From assembly GCA_050740315.1 (NCBI GenBank), contig JBOIDC010000006.1, positions 6,076 through 70,075 on the forward strand: 64,000 nucleotides of DNA, given 5' to 3'. Source of the DNA: JACCYU01 sp050740315 (GTDB taxonomy: Bacteria > Pseudomonadota > Gammaproteobacteria > JACCYU01). Of the stretch, positions 55,163 through 62,708 are shown piece after piece. Below the pieces are notes generated by a model that had not been told where the DNA came from, searched no databases, and saw nothing but the letters and a program-made list of their open reading frames with translations. The first letter of the stretch is position 1, and each line of letters opens with the position of its first letter. The position numbers and the translations under genes were made by a program.

Positions 55163-56335
55163 GTGGCCGCACTTCGACCTTACGGGTGCCGCGAGGATCC
55201 GGCCGCGCCGCTGGGCCCGCTGGCGCCGGACCTTACGCGGGCCACGACCTTTGCGTACCCGACCGCCGAAGAAGTCCGCGCCGTTGGCGCCGGCGAACTG
55301 CCCGGCGAGTTCTACCCCCGTTACGGCCACCCTGCCGGCCGCCTCTTCGAACAGAAGGTCGCCGAACTCGAAGGCGCCGACGGCGCCGTGTCTTTCGGCT
55401 CAGGCATGGCGGCGCTCCACGGCGTCTTTTGTGGCCTCTTGCAGAAAGGGGATGTCATCGCCGTCAGCCGCCATGTTTACGGCGGCGTCGAGGGGCTCGT
55501 CGCGAAGGACCTTCCACGCTTTGGCATCGAGGTGCGTCGCTTCGACCCATTCGACGAACGCTCACTGGAGCAAGCCGTCGCAGGAACCGTAAGGCTGATC
55601 CATGTCGAGACGCCGACCAACCCACTGTGCCGGGTCGTCGATCTGAAGCGAATCGCCGCCGCAGCTCGCCGGTGCGGCGCCTGGCTGTCTGTGGATGCGA
55701 CCTTTCTCCCGCCGCCATTCCAGCGCCCTGTGACTCACGGGGCCGATCTCGTGATGCACAGCGCCACGAAGATCATCGGCGGCCATTCGGATGCTCAGGC
55801 CGGGATCGTTTCCAGCCGTCACGAACTACTGGAGCGACTCGAGGCATTCCGTCGCCGCACCGGGGCTGTTCTGGCGCCTGATACAGCGTGGCTACTGGTT
55901 CGTTCACTCGCAACACTCGATTTACGCGCGCGCAAGGCGACGGAAAACGCTTCGAAGGCGGCGCATTTTCTCGAAGAGCGGCGCGGTAACGGCGGCAGAG
56001 TGGCGCGCGTTCACTATCCGGGACTGGCTCAGCATCCCGACCACCACATAGCACGCCAGTACATGGAAACGTTCGGCTTTGTGCTCGCCTTCGAGGTTGC
56101 GGGCGGCCTGCCCGTCGCCGTGGAAGTCTACAATCGATTGCGCGTCATCGCGCGCGCCGTATCCTTGGGCGGCGTCGAAACATTGGCCTCCATTCCGCTC
56201 CATACCTCGCATGCGACGATGTCCGCTGACGAGCGGCAAAGCGTGGGCATTGCCGATGGCCTCATTCGACTCTCGTTCGGGATCGAGCCGTATGAGGTGC
56301 TGGCCGCCGATCTCGCAGCCGCATTGAATGCATGA
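55163..56335 (+). CDS. Cys/Met-metabolism PLP enzyme (transsulfuration family)
   Basis: A 390-residue member of the cystathionine gamma-synthase/beta-lyase/methionine gamma-lyase family. Key blocks: EFYPRYGHPAGRLFEQKVAE, GADGAVSFGSGMAALHGVF, HVETPTNPLCRVVDLKRIA, and the PLP lysine in VMHSATKIIGGHSDAQAG. The usual L-S-V-D-N-T-F is LSVDATFLPPPF. The start is a GTG at 55163. The exact reaction cannot be told; a bare VSLGGVETLASIP stretch is common to lyases. No operon partner is evident. Confidence 0.88.
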   Translation: MAALRPYGCREDPAAPLGPLAPDLTRATTFAYPTAEEVRAVGAGELPGEFYPRYGHPAGRLFEQKVAELEGADGAVSFGSGMAALHGVFCGLLQKGDVIAVSRHVYGGVEGLVAKDLPRFGIEVRRFDPFDERSLEQAVAGTVRLIHVETPTNPLCRVVDLKRIAAAARRCGAWLSVDATFLPPPFQRPVTHGADLVMHSATKIIGGHSDAQAGIVSSRHELLERLEAFRRRTGAVLAPDTAWLLVRSLATLDLRARKATENASKAAHFLEERRGNGGRVARVHYPGLAQHPDHHIARQYMETFGFVLAFEVAGGLPVAVEVYNRLRVIARAVSLGGVETLASIPLHTSHATMSADERQSVGIADGLIRLSFGIEPYEVLAADLAAALNA

Positions 56336-56418
56336 ATGGCCGTTGGCGGACTCAGCGGTCGAGCACGACGCATCGATCGTGTGCCTGACCGCGATTGGGC
56401 CGCGGAAGGATGGGAATT

Positions 56419-56889
56419 ATGGAACGAACCATTACGGGATTTGGGCGTGACGACGAGGGCGACTGGGTTGCGATCCTGAGTTGCGGCCATCCGCAGCACG
56501 TACGACACAGGCCGCCGTTCATCAACCGGCCCTGGGTGACGACCGAGCCGGGTCGCAATAGTAAGTTGGGCGCGACGCTCAATTGCGTGCGATGCGATCG
56601 ATTCGAGCTGCCGGCAAGCTTCATCCCGTACAAGCGAACACCTGTCTTTACCGAGGAATCCGTCCCTGCGGGACTGAAGAAAGATCACTCAACAAAAGCC
56701 GGCGTCTGGGCAAAAATCGTCGTCATAGAGGGCACACTTCGATATCGGGTAGACGCGCTGCAAACGGACGTGAATCTCTCTCAGAACAAACCTGGCATTG
56801 TTGTGCCCGAAGTCGCCCACAGTGTGGAACCTTTGGGAATGGTCCGTTTTTTCGTCGAGTTCTACAGGCCGCCGGGCGAGGCCGCTTGA
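56419..56889 (+). CDS. DUF3565-DUF1971 (TehB-cupin-like) fusion protein
   Basis: A 156-residue protein with two small domains. Residues 1-75 are DUF3565 (MERTITGFGRDDEGDWVAIL, SCGHPQHVRHRPPF, and a Cys pair in NCVRCDRFELP, so zinc binding is likely). Residues 76-153 are DUF1971, the cupin-like domain also found with tellurite methyltransferase TehB (TPVFTEESVPAGLKKDHSTK, then VWAKIVVIEGTLRYRV, and PGIVVPEVAHSVEPLGMVRF). Earlier in-frame ATGs exist at 56395 and 56410; 56419 matches the DUF3565 start. Function unknown; the cupin may bind a metal or small molecule. Confidence 0.8.
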   Translation: MERTITGFGRDDEGDWVAILSCGHPQHVRHRPPFINRPWVTTEPGRNSKLGATLNCVRCDRFELPASFIPYKRTPVFTEESVPAGLKKDHSTKAGVWAKIVVIEGTLRYRVDALQTDVNLSQNKPGIVVPEVAHSVEPLGMVRFFVEFYRPPGEAA

Positions 56890-57041
56890 CAGCAGACTAT
56901 TTGTATACTAACGCACGGATTGAAAGGCTAGTCCACATGTTCTCTGATCCGAGCGATATCAAAAAGTAACGAGGCGGAACCGGATGTGGCAAATGGCACT
57001 TAACAAACGAGTGCACCAGTGTTTACGGGTATACTCTTGTC

Positions 57042-57257
57042 ATGATCAATGAATTCACAGCAATTTTCGAGCGCGATGGCGAGTGGTATATCGCCTACTG
57101 CCCAGAGATTCCAGGCGCCAACGGTCAGGGCCGGACGAAAGAAGAAGCCCGGGAAAGCCTCGCCGCGGCCATCGCACTGATTTTGAATGACCGCAGGGAA
57201 GACGCGCTTCGAGGTCTCCCCGCTGACGCTGAGCAGGACATGGTGCGAGTTGGGTGA
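57042..57257 (+). CDS. hicB: HicB-family antitoxin
   Basis: A 71-residue HicB-like protein: TAIFERDGEWYIAYCPEIPG, ANGQGRTKEEARESLAAAIA. It has the partial RNase H fold but, being short, lacks a C-terminal DNA-binding domain. A TATACT at 57030-57035 lies seven bases before the ATG, so the transcript may be nearly leaderless. It overlaps hicA by four bases (GTGA). Order hicB-hicA is the less common one but well known. Confidence 0.87.
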   Translation: MINEFTAIFERDGEWYIAYCPEIPGANGQGRTKEEARESLAAAIALILNDRREDALRGLPADAEQDMVRVG

Positions 57258-57422
57258 AGCGAGGCGTTCTGCTTCGGCACCTTCGGCGCAACGGCTGTTA
57301 TCTTAAGCGCGAAGGCACCTCGCATTCTCTCTGGTGCAATCCGGCGACGGGGTCAGTTGAGGCCGTGCCTCCTCGCGAAAAAAATACGTCGTCGACTGTC
57401 TGTGGCCGAGATTGGCGGATGA
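57254..57422 (+). pseudogene. hicA: HicA toxin with disrupted C-terminus
   Basis: The GTG at 57254 opens a frame with the HicA fold: RNGCYLKREGTSHSLWCNPA, including the catalytic His in TSHSLW. After VEAVPP the frame runs into residues unlike HicA. In the next frame the normal ending is found (LAKKIRRRLSVAEIGG, stop at 57420-57422), with the short H-x-E-I segment between missing. So a small out-of-frame deletion occurred near 57370. The double-stranded-RNA-binding core is present, so residual activity cannot be excluded. Confidence 0.75.
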
Positions 57423-57527
57423 ACGCACCTGATTAAGACCCGCGAATCCGGCAATGCGCCTCCACAACTGGGAAGCGCGCCGCGAACGCGTTAGCCGTTT
57501 AAGCACCCTAAAATAAATCGGACACTC

Positions 57528-58979
57528 ATGTTCGAGCAAGCCTTCAAAAACATCGACGACGTGCTGTGGAAGGAAGCCGGCTGCACCACCGAGCTGGACT
57601 ACACCGAGCAGACGTCGTGGATGCTGTTTCTGAAGTATCTGGACGACCTGGAGCACGAGCGTTCGGCGAAAGCCGAACTGCTCGGCAAGCCTTACACCCC
57701 GATCATCGATGACGAACACCGCTGGTCGCGCTGGGCCGCGCCCAAGACCGCCGACGGCAGATTCGACCATAACAACGCGCTGACCGGCCCTGACCTGATC
57801 GATTACGTCGATACCAAGCTGTTCCCGTATCTGATGGGCTTCAAGCAGCGCGCGACCCGCCCGGACACCATCGAATACAAGATCGGCGAAATCTTCGGCG
57901 AGATCCGAAGCAAGTTCCGCAGCGGGTATTCGCTACGCGATGCACTGGAGCACGTGGACGCGCTGCGCTTCCGCTCGCAGCAGGAAAAGCATGAGCTGTC
58001 GCACCTCTACGAAGCCAAGATCAGGAACATGGGCAACGCCGGGCGCAACGGCGGCGAATACTACACGCCGCGCCCGCTCATCCGCGCCATGATCAAGGTC
58101 ATCAAGCCCAAAATCGGCGAGCGCATCTATGACGGCGCCGTGGGTTCGGCGGGCTTTCTGTGCGAGTCCTACGACTACATGCGCCCGCAGGTGCAGAATG
58201 CGGCGCAGCTCGACGCGCTCAAGAACCACACGTTCTACGGCAAGGAGAAAAAGAGCCTCGCCTACGTCATCGGCATCATGAACATGATCCTGCACGGCAT
58301 AGAGGCGCCCAACATCGTCCACATGAACACGCTGGCCGAGAACGTCAGCGACATTCAGGACAAGGATCGCTTCGACGTGATCCTCGCCAATCCGCCCTTC
58401 GGCGGCAAGGAACGCAAGGAGGTGCAGCAGAACTTCCCCATCCGAACCGGCGAGACGGCGTTTCTGTTTCTGCAGCACTTCATCAAAATGCTCAAAGCCG
58501 GCGGACGCGCCACCATCGTCATCAAGAACACGTTTCTGTCGAACTCGGACGGCGCCTCGCGCGCGCTGCGGCAGGAACTGCTGGAAAGCTGCAACCTGCA
58601 CACGGTGCTGGATTGCCCGGGCGGCACCTTCCTCGGCGCGGGCGTGAAGACCGTGGTGCTGTTCTTCGAGAAAGGCGCGCCGACACGCAAGGTGTGGTAC
58701 TACCAGCTCGATCCCGGCCGCAGCCTCGGCAAGACCACGCCGCTCAATGACGACGACCTGAAAGAGTTCGTCGCGCTGCAGGCCAGCTTCGCGGAATCGC
58801 CCAAATCATGGTCAGTGGATATGGCCGACATCGATCCGGCGAATTTCGATTTGTCCGTCAAGAACCCGAACAAGGCCGAGGAGGCGCCGCTGCGTCAGCC
58901 GGAGGAAATTATTGAGGAGATGACCCTGCTCGATGAGGAGAGCGCGAAGATTCTGGAAGGCATTCGGGAGATGCTTTGA
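57528..58979 (+). CDS. hsdM: Type I restriction-modification methyltransferase subunit
   Basis: A 483-residue N6-adenine methyltransferase. The N-terminal HsdM helical domain covers 1-125 (FEQAFKNIDDVLWKEAG, TSWMLFLKYLDDLE). The SAM-binding motif I region is GEYYTPRPLIRAMI followed by RIYDGAVGSAGFLCESYDYM, where the common D-P-A reads D-G-A. The catalytic motif IV is VILANPPFGG. The stop overlaps the hsdS start by one base (TGATG). Protects the host genome at the sites chosen by HsdS. Confidence 0.95.
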   Translation: MFEQAFKNIDDVLWKEAGCTTELDYTEQTSWMLFLKYLDDLEHERSAKAELLGKPYTPIIDDEHRWSRWAAPKTADGRFDHNNALTGPDLIDYVDTKLFPYLMGFKQRATRPDTIEYKIGEIFGEIRSKFRSGYSLRDALEHVDALRFRSQQEKHELSHLYEAKIRNMGNAGRNGGEYYTPRPLIRAMIKVIKPKIGERIYDGAVGSAGFLCESYDYMRPQVQNAAQLDALKNHTFYGKEKKSLAYVIGIMNMILHGIEAPNIVHMNTLAENVSDIQDKDRFDVILANPPFGGKERKEVQQNFPIRTGETAFLFLQHFIKMLKAGGRATIVIKNTFLSNSDGASRALRQELLESCNLHTVLDCPGGTFLGAGVKTVVLFFEKGAPTRKVWYYQLDPGRSLGKTTPLNDDDLKEFVALQASFAESPKSWSVDMADIDPANFDLSVKNPNKAEEAPLRQPEEIIEEMTLLDEESAKILEGIREML

Positions 58980-60238
58980 TGGGAAGTTGGGAGACTGCAA
59001 AGCTTGGTGAGGTTTGCCAGATGATTAAGAGAGGCGTCACGCCCAAGTATGTTGAAGCGGGCGGAATGCCAGTGATTAATCAAAAGTGCATTAGAAATCA
59101 CTTGGTCAACTTCAGTTTAGCTCGAAGACATAATCCTCTGGCTAAGCCGGTCGACAAGGAAAGGCATATCCAAGTAGGTGACGTGCTCGTTAACTCTACG
59201 GGCACAGGAACCTTAGGTCGCCTCGCGCAGGTTCGTGAATTGCCACAACAATCTGCTACTGTAGACACCCACGTTACGATTGTGCGGCCGCTCCCCGGAA
59301 AGTTCTATCCTGATTTTTTTGGCTACATGCTTACGACAATCGAGGAGGACATTGCTTCTAGCGGCGAAGGAGCAAGCGGCCAAACAGAACTTTCTCGGAG
59401 CACCCTTGAGCAGAAATTCAAAGTCTGCTTCCCTCGATCTCTAGAAGAACAAAAGCGCATTGTCGCCATTCTCGATGAGGCATTTGAGGGGATCGCGGCT
59501 GCGGTCGCCAATGCCGAAAAGAACCTTGCCAACGCCCGCGAACTGTTCGAAAGCTACCTGAATTCCGTCTTCACCCGGAAGGGCGAAGGGTGGGTGGAAA
59601 GCGCCCTCGGTGATCTTATTGAGATAAAACACGGGTTCGCTTTCAAGAGCGAATTTTTCAAAAGCGCGGGCAAGTATGTACTACTTACGCCTGGGAACTT
59701 CTATGAAGAAGGCGGTTATCGAGATCGAGGTGAGAAACAGAAGTTCTATGTTGGCGAAATTCCTCGTGACTTTATACTCAGAAAAGACGATTTTCTAATC
59801 GCGATGACAGAGCAGGCAGCGGGTCTGCTGGGGAGCTCAATGATCGTTCCGCAGGAAGATAAATTTCTCCACAACCAGCGGCTAGGCCTAGTGATAGTGA
59901 AACCCACTACTTGTTGGTGCAATGAGTTTTTCTTTCATGCCTTTAATACGAAAAAATTTCGAAAGGCGGTACACGATGATGCTTCCGGCGTGAAGGTGCG
60001 GCATACATCTCCAAAGAAACTAGGACGTTTGATGATTTCCTATCCTCCGTCGCTATCGGAGCAGGAACGAATTGCAGCTAGTCTTGATGATGTTCTGCTC
60101 AAATCCAAAAGCCTTGAAACTATATATCGACAAAAGCTTGAAAACTTCGGCCAGCTCAAACAATCCATCCTCCAAAAAGCTTTTTCCGGCGAACTCACGT
60201 CCAAACTCGAGCGAACCCTGAAAGAGGCGCTTGGATGA
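58979..60238 (+). CDS. hsdS: Type I restriction-modification specificity subunit
   Basis: A 419-residue specificity protein with two target-recognition domains (about 1-150 and 205-365). They are separated and followed by the conserved coiled helices that set the site spacing (PRSLEEQKRIVAILDEAFEG and PSLSEQERIAASLDDVLLKS). The ends match: SYLNSVFTRKGEGW in the centre, QLKQSILQKAFSGEL at the end. The gene is visibly richer in A+T than hsdM and hsdR, as is common for recognition domains exchanged between strains. It overlaps hsdR by four bases (ATGA). Confidence 0.95.
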   Translation: MGSWETAKLGEVCQMIKRGVTPKYVEAGGMPVINQKCIRNHLVNFSLARRHNPLAKPVDKERHIQVGDVLVNSTGTGTLGRLAQVRELPQQSATVDTHVTIVRPLPGKFYPDFFGYMLTTIEEDIASSGEGASGQTELSRSTLEQKFKVCFPRSLEEQKRIVAILDEAFEGIAAAVANAEKNLANARELFESYLNSVFTRKGEGWVESALGDLIEIKHGFAFKSEFFKSAGKYVLLTPGNFYEEGGYRDRGEKQKFYVGEIPRDFILRKDDFLIAMTEQAAGLLGSSMIVPQEDKFLHNQRLGLVIVKPTTCWCNEFFFHAFNTKKFRKAVHDDASGVKVRHTSPKKLGRLMISYPPSLSEQERIAASLDDVLLKSKSLETIYRQKLENFGQLKQSILQKAFSGELTSKLERTLKEALG

Positions 60239-62571
60239 ACGAAGCCGAAACCCGCGCCGAGCTGATCGATCCGGCTTTGAGGGTGGCGGGCTGGGGCGTG
60301 GTGGAAGCCAGCCGCGTGCGGCGCGAGCAGATCACCCGTGGTCGCCTGCTCGGCGCGGGCCAGCGCGGGGAGCGCGACGTGGCCGACTACGTGCTCATCT
60401 ACCGCGGCCATAAGCTCGGCGTGATCGAGGCCAAGAAGCGCGACTCTGAGGATACTGAAGGTCTCGGGCAGGCGAAGAAATACGCCGAGAAGCTGCAGGT
60501 CCGCTTCGCCTACTCCACCAACGGCGTCGGCATTTACCAAGTCGATATGCACACGGGGCGCGAGGATTACATCGCGGCCTACCCTACCCCGGAATCACTC
60601 TGGAACCAGACGTTCGCAGAACACAACATATGGCGCGAGCGCTTCGCCGCCGTGCCGTTTGCGGACAAGAGCGGCACGTGGCAGGCGCATTATTATCAGG
60701 ACATCGCCGTCCGCAACGCTCTGGAGGCAATCGCCACTGGCAAGCCGCGTATTCTGTTGACGCTGGCGACAGGCACCGGCAAAACCTCCATCGCTTTTCA
60801 GATCTGCTGGAAGCTGTTTGAGAGCCGCTGGAACCTGAGCCGCAAGCCGACGCGGCGACCGCGCATCCTGTTTCTGGCCGACCGCAATACGCTGGCCAAT
60901 CAGGCGTTCACGGAGTTTTCATCGTTTGCCGCATTCTCGGAAGACGCCTTGGTGCGCATCAGCCCGGACGAGATACGCAAGAAAGGGCGCGCGCTCACCA
61001 ACGGCAGCGTCTTCTTCACGATCTTCCAGACCTTCATGACAGGCACGGATGCGCAGAGCCAGCCCGCACCCAATTTCGGCAGCTATCCGCCGGACTTTTT
61101 CGATTTCATCATCATCGACGAGTGTCATCGCGGCGGCGCCAATGACGAAAGCAACTGGCGCGGCATTCTGGAATATTTCTCACCCGCCGCGCAGCTGGGC
61201 CTCACCGCCACGCCCCGGCGCACGGACAATGTGGACACCTACCGCTATTTCGGTGAGCCAGTTTATGTGTATTCCCTGAAGCAAGGGATCAACGACGGAT
61301 TCCTGACGCCGTTCAAGGTCAGGCAGATTGCTACAACCCTGGACGATTACGTCTACACCTCGGATGACGAGGTGATCGAGGGCGAGGTCGAGGGCGGCCG
61401 GCGATACGCCGAGGAGGATTTCAACCGCGTCATCGAGATCATGGCGCGCGAGAAGTACCGCGTGAAGCTGTTCATGGAACAGATCGACCCGCGCGAAAAG
61501 ACCTTGGTGTTCTGCGCGACCCAGGCGCACGCGCTGGCGGTGCGGGATCTGATCAACCAGATTAAGGAAATCCGTGACCCGAACTATTGCGTGCGCGTGA
61601 CGGCGAACGACGGCGCGCTCGGCGAGCAGCACCTGAAGACATTCAGGGACAACGACAAGACCATTCCCACCATTCTGACCACCTCGCAGAAGCTCTCCAC
61701 CGGTGTGGATGCGCGCAACGTGCGAAACATCGTGCTGATGCGGCCGATCAATTCGATCATCGAGTTCAAGCAGATCATCGGGCGCGGCACGCGGCTGTTC
61801 GACGGCAAGGATTACTTCACCATCTACGACTTCGTGAAAGCCTACGAGCACTTCAACGATCCCGAGTGGGACGGCGAACCCATCGAGCCGGAGGAGCCGG
61901 CACCGAGGCCGAAAGACGTAAAATACGAAGACGAGGCGCAACCCGACGAGCGCGAATCGGGCAACGAAGATGAAGATGACGACCGCCCGCGCAAGAAGAT
62001 CAAGATCAGGCTGGCTGACGGCAAGGAGCGCACGATCCAGCATATGATGGCGACCAGCTTCTGGGGGCCGGACGGCAAGCCGCTGTCGTCAGCAGAGTTT
62101 ATGGATCGCATGTTCGGTGAGTTGCCCGCCCTGTTTCGTGATGAAGACGAGCTTCGCGAAATCTGGAGCCGGCCGGACACGCGAAAGGCGCTGCTGGAAA
62201 GCCTAGCCGAGAAAGGCTATGGCCGGACGCAACTGGCGGAGCTTCAGCAAATGGTCGACGCGGAAAACAGCGACCTGTTCGACGTGCTCGCCTATGTCGC
62301 GTACAAACTGCCGACGATGACGCGGGAGGAGCGCGCTTCCCGCTGCAAGGGGCGCAGCTACTCACAGTACGACTACAGGCAGCAAACGTTTCTGGACTTC
62401 GTGCTTTCGCAGTACGAGAAGGAAGGCGTGAGCGAACTGGATCAGGACAAATTGCACGCGCTGCTGGAACTCAAGTATCACAGCGTGAGCGACGCGGCGG
62501 TCGAGCTTGGCAGTGTCGCCGGGATTCGCGAGCTTTTCACGGGGTTCCAGCGGCATTTGTATGAACCGTGA
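60235..62571 (+). CDS. hsdR: Type I restriction endonuclease subunit
   Basis: A 778-residue restriction and translocation subunit. The N-terminal nuclease has the PD-ExK residues (DYVLIYRGHKLGVIEAKKRD, about 43-62). The helicase motor shows Walker A (LATGTGKTSIAFQI, about 180), DECHRGG (about 297), a SAT-like GLTATPRRTD, and IIGRGTRLFDG. The C-terminal helical domain starts near 600 and contacts the methylase. All motifs are present, so the hsdMSR operon is probably active. The length and gene order fit the EcoAI-like (type IB) group. Confidence 0.94.
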   Translation: MNEAETRAELIDPALRVAGWGVVEASRVRREQITRGRLLGAGQRGERDVADYVLIYRGHKLGVIEAKKRDSEDTEGLGQAKKYAEKLQVRFAYSTNGVGIYQVDMHTGREDYIAAYPTPESLWNQTFAEHNIWRERFAAVPFADKSGTWQAHYYQDIAVRNALEAIATGKPRILLTLATGTGKTSIAFQICWKLFESRWNLSRKPTRRPRILFLADRNTLANQAFTEFSSFAAFSEDALVRISPDEIRKKGRALTNGSVFFTIFQTFMTGTDAQSQPAPNFGSYPPDFFDFIIIDECHRGGANDESNWRGILEYFSPAAQLGLTATPRRTDNVDTYRYFGEPVYVYSLKQGINDGFLTPFKVRQIATTLDDYVYTSDDEVIEGEVEGGRRYAEEDFNRVIEIMAREKYRVKLFMEQIDPREKTLVFCATQAHALAVRDLINQIKEIRDPNYCVRVTANDGALGEQHLKTFRDNDKTIPTILTTSQKLSTGVDARNVRNIVLMRPINSIIEFKQIIGRGTRLFDGKDYFTIYDFVKAYEHFNDPEWDGEPIEPEEPAPRPKDVKYEDEAQPDERESGNEDEDDDRPRKKIKIRLADGKERTIQHMMATSFWGPDGKPLSSAEFMDRMFGELPALFRDEDELREIWSRPDTRKALLESLAEKGYGRTQLAELQQMVDAENSDLFDVLAYVAYKLPTMTREERASRCKGRSYSQYDYRQQTFLDFVLSQYEKEGVSELDQDKLHALLELKYHSVSDAAVELGSVAGIRELFTGFQRHLYEP

Positions 62572-62670
62572 TCGATTGCTGTAAGCCGGCACTGACGGCC
62601 GGGCCGGCCACGATTTACAGGCAGCCAGCGGCACCCACCGTGCACAACCACAAGGCGGTTCGGCAAGGCA

Positions 62671-62697
62671 GAGCCCCCGGGCGAAGCCCGGGGGCTC
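62671..62697. terminator. Bidirectional hairpin between hsdR and catalase
   Basis: GAGCCCCCGGGC and GCCCGGGGGCTC form a perfect 12-bp stem around GAA, in the gap between two convergent genes. Very stable, but without a clear T tract. Confidence 0.65.
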
Positions 62698-62708
62698 GCA
62701 TGTCTGCG

